Below, in pieces: positions 56,707-64,000 of a DNA stretch of 64,000 bases (positions are counted from its first letter, which is position 1; each line of letters starts with the position of its first letter). Origin of the DNA: Thiogranum sp. (lineage in GTDB: Bacteria; Pseudomonadota; Gammaproteobacteria; DSM-19610); the NCBI GenBank assembly GCA_030148805.1, contig JASBSS010000001.1, positions 1 to 64,000 on the forward strand. Reading direction: 5' to 3'. The notes beneath the pieces were generated by a model, which saw only the letters and a program-made list of their open reading frames with translations, did not search any database and was not told the origin of the DNA. The position numbers and the translations under genes were made by a program.

Positions 56707-56746
56707 TCGTGCTTAGCCATTGCAGCTACGGCATACCTTCTTCAAT

Positions 56747-56823
56747 TGGTCGGGGCAGAGAGATTCGAACTCCCGACATCCTGCTCCCAAAGCAGGCGCG
56801 CTACCAGACTGCGCTATGCCCCG
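56747..56823 (-). tRNA. tRNA-Pro (TGG)
   Basis: 77 nt with encoded CCA. The anticodon loop TTTGGGA gives TGG. The acceptor CGGGGCA pairs with TGCCCCG, discriminator A. It is first of the tRNA cluster. Confidence 0.97.
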
Positions 56824-56878
56824 TGGTTTTCCCGGCGAGCCGTACGCGGCTCGTGGCCGACCACCGGACGGGCCGGCG

Positions 56879-56907
56879 ATGATACGGCGCCGCGTCGATA
56901 CCGTCAA
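56879..56907 (-). promoter_or_regulatory. Sigma-70 promoter of the tRNA Pro-Arg-His-Lys cluster
   Basis: On the minus strand, TTGACG (56907-56902), a 17-nt spacer and TATCAT (56884-56879), followed by a GC-rich discriminator. That discriminator is typical of stable-RNA promoters under stringent control. It lies 56 nt upstream of tRNA-Pro. Confidence 0.7.
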
Positions 56908-57006
56908 CGGCACAGCCGCCACTATAGCAGAATCCCCCCGCGCTTGTCGGGTCAGGGCGCGCGTGCGAGAATCGCGGGCCTTGTCCGGACCATGCGACCG
57001 ATTCAA

Positions 57007-57861
57007 ATGAACGCCCGACTCATCGACGGCAAAACCGTTGCGGCGGATCTTCGCCGCCAGATCAAGGACCGTATCGAACAACGCCTGGCCTCGGGCCGGC
57101 GCCGCCCCGGGCTGGCGGTGGTTCTGGTGGGCAACGACCCGGCATCGGAAATCTATGTGCGCAACAAGCGCAACGCCTGCGCCGAGGCCGGTCTCCTGTC
57201 GCGTTCGCACGACCTGGCACCGGAGACCACCCAGGCACAACTGCTGGCGTTGATCGAGCAGCTCAATGCCGACCCCGAGATCGACGGCATCCTGGTGCAA
57301 CTGCCGCTGCCGGAACACATCGACGCCGAGACGGTCATCGAACGCATCCGGCCGGACAAGGACGTGGACGGCTTCCACCCCTACAATATCGGCTGCCTGG
57401 CACTGCGCATGCCGCAGTTGCGCCCGTGCACCCCGCGCGGCGTCATCACCCTGCTCGACAGCATCGGCGAGACCTATTACGGCCGCGAAGCGGTGGTGGT
57501 GGGTGTGTCCAACCACGTGGGCAGACCGATGGCGTTGGAGCTGCTGCTGGCCGGCGCCACGGTCACCTGTTGCCACCGGTTCACCCGCGATCTGCGCGCC
57601 CAGGTCGAGCGGGCGGAAATCCTGGTGGTGGCCGCCGGCAAGCCCGGGCTGGTCCCCGGCGACTGGGTCCGCGAAGGCGCCACGGTGATCGATATCGGTA
57701 TCCACCGCACCGATCACGGCCTGGTCGGCGATGTCGATTTCGCCGCCGCGCGGCAGCGCGCCGCGTGGATCACGCCGGTGCCGGGTGGGGTCGGCCCCAT
57801 GACGGTGGCCACCTTGCTGGAAAACACCTTGTTCGCCGCCGAGAACCTGCACTCGGCCTGA
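57007..57861 (+). CDS. folD: Methylenetetrahydrofolate dehydrogenase/cyclohydrolase FolD
   Basis: 284 residues from ATG 57007; ATG 56992 would add five residues. It has the family marks [21 protein letters not shown] with the catalytic Lys, [17 protein letters not shown], the NADP-binding [15 protein letters not shown], and [15 protein letters not shown]. It interconverts methylene-, methenyl- and formyl-THF in the cytosol. It is convergent with cysS, with 12 bp between stops. Confidence 0.95.
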   Translation: MNARLIDGKTVAADLRRQIKDRIEQRLASGRRRPGLAVVLVGNDPASEIYVRNKRNACAEAGLLSRSHDLAPETTQAQLLALIEQLNADPEIDGILVQLPLPEHIDAETVIERIRPDKDVDGFHPYNIGCLALRMPQLRPCTPRGVITLLDSIGETYYGREAVVVGVSNHVGRPMALELLLAGATVTCCHRFTRDLRAQVERAEILVVAAGKPGLVPGDWVREGATVIDIGIHRTDHGLVGDVDFAAARQRAAWITPVPGGVGPMTVATLLENTLFAAENLHSA

Positions 57862-57873
57862 GCCGCGGCGGCT

Positions 57874-59262
57874 TCAGCCGCGCCGCCACTGGGTGCCGCC
57901 GGCGGCATCCTCCAGCACGATACCCATGTCGCTGAGCTGCTCGCGGACGCGGTCGGCCGTGGCGAAATCGCGCTTCGCCCGCGCTTCGTCCCGCTGTCGG
58001 ACCAGCGCCTCGATCCGGGCGTCGTCGGGCGCTCCGGCGTCGCCGCCCGCCTGGCCCCGCAGGTACTGCTCCGGGTCGCTTTGCAACAACCCCAGGCGTT
58101 CGCCCAGAGCGCGCAACTCGGCGGCCAGCCCCGCGCCCGCCGAGGGGTCCTGGTCCCGCGCCCGGTTGACCGCGCGCGCCAGGTCGAATAGCACGGCGAG
58201 CGCCTCGGGGGTGTTGAAATCGTCGTCCATCGCCGCCTGGAAGCGGCGGCGGTAGTCGCTGTCGGCCGGCACCTGGGCGCTCACGCCGCCGCGCAAGGCG
58301 GTATACAGGCGCTGCAAGGCCGCGCGCGCCTTGTCCAGGTTGTCGTCGCTGTAGTTGAGCGGGCTGCGGTAATGGCTGGCGAGGATGAAGCAGCGCACCT
58401 CCTCGGGCTGATAGCGTTGCAGGATCTCGCGCACGGTAAAGAAATTGCCCAGCGATTTCGACATCTTCTCTTCGTCGACCTGGACGAAACCGTTGTGCAG
58501 CCAGTAATTGACGAAGTGCTCGCCGGTGGCCGCCTCCGATTGGGCGATTTCATTTTCATGGTGCGGGAACTGCAGATCCATGCCGCCGCCGTGGATATCG
58601 AAATGCGCCCCGAGGCAGTCGGTGGACATGGCCGAACACTCGATGTGCCAGCCGGGTCGGCCCGGCCCCCAGGCCGACGGCCAGCTCGGCTCGCCCGGCT
58701 TGGCGGCCTTCCACAGCACGAAGTCGAGCGCATCGCGCTTGGCCGCGTCGACATCGACACGCGCACCGGCGCGCAGCTCGTCGACACGCTTGCCGGAAAG
58801 ACGCCCATAATCGGCAAATTTATCCACCGCGTAATAGACATCGCCATTGTCCGCACGATAGGCGTAACCCTTGTCGATCAACGTGCCGATCATGGCGAGA
58901 ATGTCGTTCATCGACTCGGTGGCGCGCGGCTCGGCGTCCGGGCGCAACACGCCCAGGGCGTCGGCGTCCTCGTGCATGGCCTGAATGAAGCGCGCCGTCA
59001 GGGCCTGGATGGATTCACCGTTCTCGGCGGCGCGGGCGATGATCTTGTCGTCGATGTCGGTAATGTTGCGCACATAGGTGACCTGGAAACCTAGCTGGCG
59101 CAAGTGCCGTACGATCACGTCGAAGACCACCAGCACGCGGGCGTGACCCAGGTGACAGAAGTCGTAGACGGTCATGCCGCAGACATACATGCGCACCTGG
59201 CCCGGCTCGATCGGCACGAACGTCTCCTTGCGCCGCGACAGGCTGTTGAACAGCTTCAGCAT
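57874..59262 (-). CDS. cysS: Cysteine--tRNA ligase
   Basis: 462 residues from ATG 59262, which overlaps the gltX end by 7 nt. It is a class I synthetase with zinc ligand Cys28 in [16 protein letters not shown], the HIGH motif [15 protein letters not shown], the zinc pair in [11 protein letters not shown], and KMSKSLGN. It charges tRNA-Cys. The gltX-cysS pair is read as one unit; cotranscription is supported by the overlap. Confidence 0.95.
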   Translation of the reverse strand: MLKLFNSLSRRKETFVPIEPGQVRMYVCGMTVYDFCHLGHARVLVVFDVIVRHLRQLGFQVTYVRNITDIDDKIIARAAENGESIQALTARFIQAMHEDADALGVLRPDAEPRATESMNDILAMIGTLIDKGYAYRADNGDVYYAVDKFADYGRLSGKRVDELRAGARVDVDAAKRDALDFVLWKAAKPGEPSWPSAWGPGRPGWHIECSAMSTDCLGAHFDIHGGGMDLQFPHHENEIAQSEAATGEHFVNYWLHNGFVQVDEEKMSKSLGNFFTVREILQRYQPEEVRCFILASHYRSPLNYSDDNLDKARAALQRLYTALRGGVSAQVPADSDYRRRFQAAMDDDFNTPEALAVLFDLARAVNRARDQDPSAGAGLAAELRALGERLGLLQSDPEQYLRGQAGGDAGAPDDARIEALVRQRDEARAKRDFATADRVREQLSDMGIVLEDAAGGTQWRRG

Positions 59263-60701
59263 GCCGCTTCCGCCTGACGACACTGCTCCAGGGCCGCGCG
59301 CAGACGCGCGTCGCGCCGCTGCGCGCCCAGCCACTCCCAGATGCGGCCCATCTCAGGACCGTGCATCACCCCGCTCAAGGCGATCCGCAACGGCATATAC
59401 AAGGCTTTCCCCTTCCTCCCGGTGCGCGTGCCGACGTCTTTGGCAAACGCCCCGAAGGTGGACGCCGGAGCAGCGAGCTGCAACGCGGTCGCGAAAAACT
59501 CACTGCCCGCGGCGCAGAGCGCGGCGCGCTCGGCCTCCCCGGCCGGCGGCACCTGGGCCCCGCACAAGCGACGCGCCCAGGCAGCGACGTCCTGCGGCAT
59601 TTCGATGTTGTCCCTGACCAGGCCCACCAAAGGACCCAGGCGGTGCTCGTCACAGCCCTCGGGCGGTGCGCCGAGGCGCTCCAGGCACCAGTCCACCAAC
59701 TCTCGCTCGGTGGCAGCCGCAACCGCCTCCTTCTGCCAATGACGCAGCTGCGCCGGGTCGAAACGCGCCGGCGCCCGACCGAGACGGGCGAGCGAAAACT
59801 CCGCGGCCAGACGTTCGCGCCCGGCGTAGGCCTCGTCGCCGTAGCTGTGCCCCAGACGCGCCAGATAATTGAGCAGCGCGGCCGGCAGATAACCGGTCTC
59901 ACGCAGCTGGCGCACACTCTGGCTGCCGTGACGTTTGGACAGCGGGCTACCGTCCTCGCCGACCAGCAACGACAGATGCCCATAGGTCGGGGCGGGCAGG
60001 CCCAGCGCCTGAAGCAGCAGCAACTGGCGCGGCGTGTTGGTCAGATGGTCCTCGCCGCGCAGCACGTGCGTCACCCCCATCAGGGCGTCGTCGACGGCGT
60101 TGCTGAAGAAAAAAGCCGGGGTGGCGTCGCTGCGCCGGACGATGAAATCCCCGATGTCGTCGCTGTTGAAGCTTTGCGGACCACGCACCAGGTCGAGGAA
60201 ATCGATGCGCGTATCCCGGGGAACGCGAAAGCGCAGGGTCGGGCGGGCACCAGCAGCCATCCGCCTGGCGACCTCCTCGGGCGCGAGCTGGGCACAGGTG
60301 CCGGGATAGCGCGGCGGCCGGCCGGCCGCGCGCTGCGCCTTGCGCGCCAGTTTCAGTTGGGTGTCGCTGCAAAAACAGGGGTAGACAGCGCCCGAGTCTT
60401 GCAGGCGCTGATAAAAATCGGCGTAGATCGCGCTGCGCTGCGCCTGGAAGTACGGCCCCTGGCTCCCGCCCGCCTGCGGGCCCTCCTGCCAGTCCAGCCC
60501 CAGCCAGCGCAGATCCCGCAGCAGCGCCTGCGCATGCTCGGGCCGGCAGCGCTCGGCGTCGGTATCCTCGATGCGCAACACGAAAGTACCGCCCTGCGCG
60601 CCGGCATACAGATAATTGAACAAGGCGGTGCGCGCATTGCCCAGGTGCATCTCCCCGCTGGGACTCGGCGCAAACCGGGTTTTTACCGTGGTTTCAGTCA
60701 T
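59256..60701 (-). CDS. gltX: Glutamate--tRNA ligase
   Basis: 481 residues from ATG 60701. The HIGH-type motif is in [15 protein letters not shown], followed by [14 protein letters not shown], a zinc-site segment ([10 protein letters not shown] ... YPGTC), and the KMSKS equivalent PLSKRHG. It is clearly GluRS. Some gammaproteobacteria carry two GluRS genes, so it may be one of a pair with different tRNA preference; this cannot be decided here. The next gene, cysS, overlaps it. Confidence 0.93.
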   Translation of the reverse strand: MTETTVKTRFAPSPSGEMHLGNARTALFNYLYAGAQGGTFVLRIEDTDAERCRPEHAQALLRDLRWLGLDWQEGPQAGGSQGPYFQAQRSAIYADFYQRLQDSGAVYPCFCSDTQLKLARKAQRAAGRPPRYPGTCAQLAPEEVARRMAAGARPTLRFRVPRDTRIDFLDLVRGPQSFNSDDIGDFIVRRSDATPAFFFSNAVDDALMGVTHVLRGEDHLTNTPRQLLLLQALGLPAPTYGHLSLLVGEDGSPLSKRHGSQSVRQLRETGYLPAALLNYLARLGHSYGDEAYAGRERLAAEFSLARLGRAPARFDPAQLRHWQKEAVAAATERELVDWCLERLGAPPEGCDEHRLGPLVGLVRDNIEMPQDVAAWARRLCGAQVPPAGEAERAALCAAGSEFFATALQLAAPASTFGAFAKDVGTRTGRKGKALYMPLRIALSGVMHGPEMGRIWEWLGAQRRDARLRAALEQCRQAEAAC

Positions 60702-60805
60702 TGTCGACCCAGGGCTGTGGAACGCCGCGCATGGTAACAAAAATTGGTCGGCGGCGCGGAAATCGTTATCATGGGCGTTTCTCAGCCTTCACAGGAGACA
60801 GCATC

Positions 60806-61303
60806 TTGACGGTACACATGCAGACCAGCAAGGGCACCATCGTCCTCGAACTGGACGCCGAAAAGGCACCGGAAACCGTGGCCAACTTTCTCGAATACGC
60901 GCGCGCGGGCTTTTTCGACGGCACCATCTTCCACCGGGTGATCCCCGGCTTCATGATCCAGGGCGGCGGCTTCGAACCGGGCATGCAGCAGAAATCCACC
61001 CGTGCGCCAATCAAGAACGAGGCCGACAATGGTCTGAGCAACGCTGTGGGTACCATCGCTATGGCGCGCACCCCGGACCCCCACTCCGCCACCGCGCAGT
61101 TTTTCATCAACGCCAAGGACAACGACTTCCTCAACTTCAGCGCGCCCAACGCCCAGGGCTGGGGCTATTGCGTGTTCGGTAAAGTGACCGAAGGTCTGGA
61201 CGTGGTCAAGGAAATCGAACGGGTCGCCACTACCTCGCGCGACGGCCATCAGGACGTGCCCCGCGAGGACGTCGTCATCGAAAGCGTGAGCGTGCAGGAC
61301 TGA
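60806..61303 (+). CDS. ppiB: Peptidyl-prolyl cis-trans isomerase B (cyclophilin)
   Basis: 165 residues from TTG 60806, chosen because AGGAGA (60793-60798) lies 7 nt ahead of it; ATG 60818 would leave 19 nt. The cyclophilin active site is readable: [15 protein letters not shown] with the catalytic Arg, [12 protein letters not shown] and [12 protein letters not shown]. There is no signal peptide, so it is cytosolic. It is 31 bp upstream of lpxH, the usual pairing ppiB-lpxH in this class. Confidence 0.94.
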   Translation: MTVHMQTSKGTIVLELDAEKAPETVANFLEYARAGFFDGTIFHRVIPGFMIQGGGFEPGMQQKSTRAPIKNEADNGLSNAVGTIAMARTPDPHSATAQFFINAKDNDFLNFSAPNAQGWGYCVFGKVTEGLDVVKEIERVATTSRDGHQDVPREDVVIESVSVQD

Positions 61304-61334
61304 ACCCCGCACGGTTCCGCCCACGGCTTGGGCC

Positions 61335-62054
61335 ATGGCCACGCTGTTCATTTCGGATCTGCACCTGCACCCCGAGCGTCCGGCCATCAGCCGCTGCCTG
61401 ATCGATTTTCTCGCCGGGCTGGACAGCGGCCAACACCTGTACATCCTCGGCGATCTGTTCGAGGCCTGGATCGGGGACGACCATCCCGAGCCCGCTTACC
61501 AACCGGTGAAACAGGCCTTGAAAAATTGCGCTGCCGCCGAGGTCGGGATTTATCTGATGCACGGCAACCGCGACTTTCTGCTGGGGCCGCGCTTCGCCCG
61601 CGAGACCGGTTGCACGCTGCTCGCCGACCCTGCGGTGATCGATCTCTACGGCCGGCGGGCGCTGCTGATGCACGGCGATTCCCTATGCACCGACGATCAG
61701 GAATACCAGCGACTACGCCAGCGTCTGCGCGATCCGCAATGGCAGCGCGAAGCGCTGGCGCTACCGATTGAACAGCGCTTGCAGTTCGCCGCGCACGCGC
61801 GCGAGTTGAGCGCAGCCGCCGGGCGCGAACGCGATGCCGAGTTGCTGGACGTCAATCAGGAGGAAGTCCGGCGCGTGCTGCGCCAGCATGGCGCCGACCT
61901 GCTGATCCATGGACACACCCACCGACCCGGCATCCACCGATTCACCGACGGCGAGGCCACCCGCGAACGCGCGGTGCTCGGCGACTGGTATGAGCAGGGC
62001 AGCGTCCTGCGCGCCAGCGACGCGGGACTGGAGTTGCTGAGCCTGCCGGCCTGA
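61335..62054 (+). CDS. lpxH: UDP-2,3-diacylglucosamine diphosphatase LpxH
   Basis: 239 residues. The calcineurin-like metal motifs are in order: ISDLHLHPERP, GDLFEAWIGDD, MHGNRDFLLG, HGDSLCTDD and HGHTHRPGIH. It cleaves UDP-2,3-diacylglucosamine to lipid X in lipid A synthesis, at the inner face of the membrane. It marks the cell as having an LPS outer membrane. It is convergent with, and one base from, the DUF3108 gene. Confidence 0.95.
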   Translation: MATLFISDLHLHPERPAISRCLIDFLAGLDSGQHLYILGDLFEAWIGDDHPEPAYQPVKQALKNCAAAEVGIYLMHGNRDFLLGPRFARETGCTLLADPAVIDLYGRRALLMHGDSLCTDDQEYQRLRQRLRDPQWQREALALPIEQRLQFAAHARELSAAAGRERDAELLDVNQEEVRRVLRQHGADLLIHGHTHRPGIHRFTDGEATRERAVLGDWYEQGSVLRASDAGLELLSLPA

Positions 62055-62055
62055 C

Positions 62056-62787
62056 TCAGTCGGCCGCCGCCGGCATCACGGCATAGGATTGCGGCACCTC
62101 GAACAACGCGTCGTCAACCACCAGGTCGCGTTTGAACCCGGTCAGCTCGCGCCGCTCTCCGGCCTGGTTCCAGTCGGCCAACAGCATGCCCTGACGCAGC
62201 GGGAAATCGGTGGCGTAAAGATAACGCGACAGGAAACAAGGTGTCTGCATCTCCACCGGCGTGCGCGCCAGCGTGCGCCCCTGTTGCACCGCCAGCGCAC
62301 GGCTGAACTCCTGCAACGCCAGGCGCACCGGTTCGAGAAAACCGGGCGCCACCAGCGCCGTGCGGCACACCTCACCACCGGCCGACAGTTCCACCTGCAA
62401 CGGCTCCTGGCCGCCAATCGACGGTGCCCCCTGGGCGCTGCGCTTGTCGACCGTGAAGCTCAGGGTCCGCGGCTTTTGCGGCAACGCGCCGCCACCGTCG
62501 ATCTCGAGGACGGTGCGGTTGTCCCGCGCCACGGAGTAGATTTTACGCGTCTGGCGGTCGAACAGCAGAAAATCGCCGCTGTCCACCCCATCGTCGGAAC
62601 GCATGAACCGGGGGGTCACGAGATAGCGCACGGGATAGGGCGCTATCCCCGGCTCCTGCTCCTGAAACCAGACCACGGTCGCGGTGGTCTGCGCGTGGGC
62701 ACCGGCAAGGATGCCCAGGAGCATCAGCGCGGTGACCCAGCGCGCGGCCATTTTGCTACCGCTGCGCAACCCCATCAGGATCTGCAT
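62056..62787 (-). CDS. Exported DUF3108-like protein
   Basis: 243 residues from ATG 62787, overlapping the upstream DUF455 gene by 13 bp. The signal peptide is clear (WVTALMLLGILAGAHA). The mature part is beta-rich and has ordered marks YLVTPRFMRSDDG, LLFDRQTRKIYSVARDN and LQVELSAGGEVCRTAL. Two cysteines in the second half could pair. The DUF3108 assignment is tentative. It is probably periplasmic, function unknown. Confidence 0.65.
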   Translation of the reverse strand: MQILMGLRSGSKMAARWVTALMLLGILAGAHAQTTATVVWFQEQEPGIAPYPVRYLVTPRFMRSDDGVDSGDFLLFDRQTRKIYSVARDNRTVLEIDGGGALPQKPRTLSFTVDKRSAQGAPSIGGQEPLQVELSAGGEVCRTALVAPGFLEPVRLALQEFSRALAVQQGRTLARTPVEMQTPCFLSRYLYATDFPLRQGMLLADWNQAGERRELTGFKRDLVVDDALFEVPQSYAVMPAAAD

Positions 62788-63605
62788 GCCGCCAATACCT
62801 CCAGTTGTCGCATTTCCTCGTCGTTGAAACCCGCCTGCAGACGGGCGGCGTAATGAAACGGCCGCCGCACCTGTCCGGCCATGTACGCCTGCAACAGTTC
62901 GACAAACGTGGTGTCGGGGTCGAGGCCGCGCTGCGCGCACAAATAGCGAAACCAGCGGCTGCCGATTCGCACATGACCGATCTCGTCACGCAGTATCACC
63001 TCGAGCGCCGCCACCGCGCAAGCGTCGCCGGTTTTGCGCAGCTTCTCGACAATCGCGGGTGTCACGTCCAGGCCGCGCGCCTCCAGCACCCGCGGCACCA
63101 GCGCCATGCGCACCAGCGGGTCGTGCGCGGTCTTGCAGGCCATCTCCCACAACCCGTCGTGCGCGTCGAAATCACCGTAGGCGTAACCGAGCCGTTGCAG
63201 GCAATCGCACAGCAGAGCGAAATGCAGCGCCTCCTCGCGCGCCACCCGCGCCCAGTCGCGGTAGAAGTCCGGCGGCAGCCCGCGGAACCGGTAAACCGCG
63301 TCCCAGGCGAGATTGATGGCGTTGAACTCTATGTGGGCGAGCGCGTGCAACAGCGTCGCCCTTCCCTGCGCACTGCCCAGCTTCCTTTTGGGGAGCCCGC
63401 GCGGCGCCACCAGCCGGGGACGCGCCGGCCGGCCCGGCCGGGTGACGGCCACCACCGGCGACGCGTCGGCCACCGGCCGCAGGCGCCCGTGCTGCACGGC
63501 GGTGAATACCGCCTCGCTGAGCCGGCATTTCTCCCCCGGGTCCTCGCAGCGCAGACAGCGCAACGCCTGGGCGAACAGGTCCTCACTCATCGGCGTGCGG
63601 TCCAT
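62775..63605 (-). CDS. DUF455 ferritin-like protein
   Basis: 276 residues from ATG 63605 (next ATG 63590). Helical segments bear di-iron type ligands: ALAHIEFNAINLAWDAVYRF, AREEALHFALLCDCL and VILRDEIGHVRIG. This matches the DUF455/COG2833 ferritin-like proteins. A cysteine pair near the start (CLRCEDPGEKC) is also usual for the family. It may be an oxygenase or metal-storage protein; its substrate is unknown. It is coupled to the downstream DUF3108 gene by an overlap. Confidence 0.82.
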   Translation of the reverse strand: MDRTPMSEDLFAQALRCLRCEDPGEKCRLSEAVFTAVQHGRLRPVADASPVVAVTRPGRPARPRLVAPRGLPKRKLGSAQGRATLLHALAHIEFNAINLAWDAVYRFRGLPPDFYRDWARVAREEALHFALLCDCLQRLGYAYGDFDAHDGLWEMACKTAHDPLVRMALVPRVLEARGLDVTPAIVEKLRKTGDACAVAALEVILRDEIGHVRIGSRWFRYLCAQRGLDPDTTFVELLQAYMAGQVRRPFHYAARLQAGFNDEEMRQLEVLAACRS

Positions 63606-63745
63606 TTTGGGGTAAACTTCATATACAACATTTAAAATATATAGCAATAATATGTTTTTTAATGATTAAATCTGATGGCGTTCTTTCTTTGACAGGCCTT
63701 GCCGCTTTGGGCATGCTGACGCCAGGCCTCGAGAGGGATAGAACC
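63606..63745 (+). promoter_or_regulatory. AT-rich divergent promoter region
   Basis: Between two divergent genes. Positions 63627-63670 are very AT-rich. On the plus strand TTGACA (63689-63694) is followed after 17 nt by CATGCT (63712-63717), a good -35 with a weak -10, about 30 nt before the ATG at 63746. Confidence 0.4.
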
Positions 63746-64000
63746 ATGACGATACCGCACCATGCCCTCGAAGTTTACGAACCCTACGACTACCGCGGTG
63801 ACAACCCACTCAGCGTGGCCGGTGTCGCCGTCGTGGCCGGTCCGATGCGCGACAATTATTACCTGGTGCAGCTCGACCAGCCATTGCTCGTCGACGACAC
63901 CCCGGTGACCCAGTTGCTGGTACAGCCACGCTACAACGGCGACAAGATCGATCGCGCGGTCTCCAGTACCTGCACGGTGAACATCGCCCGGGTGGTCGGC
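63746..64000 (+). CDS. Unidentified protein, N-terminal 85 residues (runs off right edge)
   Basis: It starts at ATG 63746 with GAGAGGG about 9 nt upstream and stays open to the window end. The visible part starts MTIPHHALEVYEPYDYRGDN and alternates short strands (AGVAVVAGPMRDNYYLVQLD, TQLLVQPRYNGDKIDRA). It has no signal peptide or membrane span and one cysteine. No family was recognised. The codon use fits the genome, so it is very probably a real gene. Confidence 0.7.
   Translation, partial: MTIPHHALEVYEPYDYRGDNPLSVAGVAVVAGPMRDNYYLVQLDQPLLVDDTPVTQLLVQPRYNGDKIDRAVSSTCTVNIARVVG

Overview
The window reads as chromosomal DNA of a GC-rich gammaproteobacterium, probably of the Chromatiales or sulfur-oxidiser type. 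This is inferred from gene order (tig-clpP-clpX-lon-hupB-ppiD; trpS-scpA-scpB-rluB; yciB-yciI-bolA), from tRNA genes with encoded CCA ends, and from NADH-type FabI. No rRNA, CRISPR array, transposase or integrase was seen. Nearly all of the sequence is coding.

Layout. 1-10.1 kb, minus strand: an accessory island of RHS/YD-repeat proteins. Four tandem secreted 'N-half' paralogues (two of them frameshifted) precede one secreted 'C-half' that runs off the left edge. Full-length RHS proteins normally carry both halves in one chain. Here the halves are separate genes, each with its own export signal, which recalls the TcB/TcC two-piece toxin cocoon. 10.2-13.9 kb, minus: a small lipid or natural-product cluster (fatty acyl-AMP ligase fused to an ACP, cytochrome P450, double-CDGSH iron-sulfur protein). 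14-20.5 kb: P-type proton ATPase, MsrA, a thioredoxin-HEAT protein and PEP synthase. 20.5-28.9 kb, minus: radical SAM protein, small conserved proteins, a Helicobacter-type malate:quinone oxidoreductase, pyruvate kinase, RluB, ScpB and ScpA, with a DnaA-box cluster at about 22.15 kb.

29.1-32.5 kb, minus: TrpS, an M50 membrane protease, a YciO/Sua5-type protein and a PHP-family RNase AM. 32.6-35.5 kb, plus: an unknown protein, the translationally coupled yciB-yciI-bolA trio, and a parvulin lipoprotein. 35.5-45 kb, minus: a class V aminotransferase, then a peptide ABC transporter operon with a membrane-anchored binding protein, two enlarged permeases and two different double-ATPase proteins. 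45.2-47.3 kb: FabI and a GltP-type symporter.

47.3-56.8 kb, minus: a protein-quality-control block (trigger factor, ClpP, ClpX, Lon, HU, PpiD) bracketed by seven tRNA genes, with recognisable sigma-70 promoters, terminators and a sigma-32-like promoter in front of lon. 57-64 kb: FolD, CysS, GltX, PpiB, LpxH, a DUF3108 protein, a DUF455 ferritin-like protein and the start of an unidentified gene at the right edge.

The most unusual region is the split RHS array. Next are the FAAL-ACP/P450/CDGSH cluster, the DnaA-box cluster and the atypical peptide transporter.
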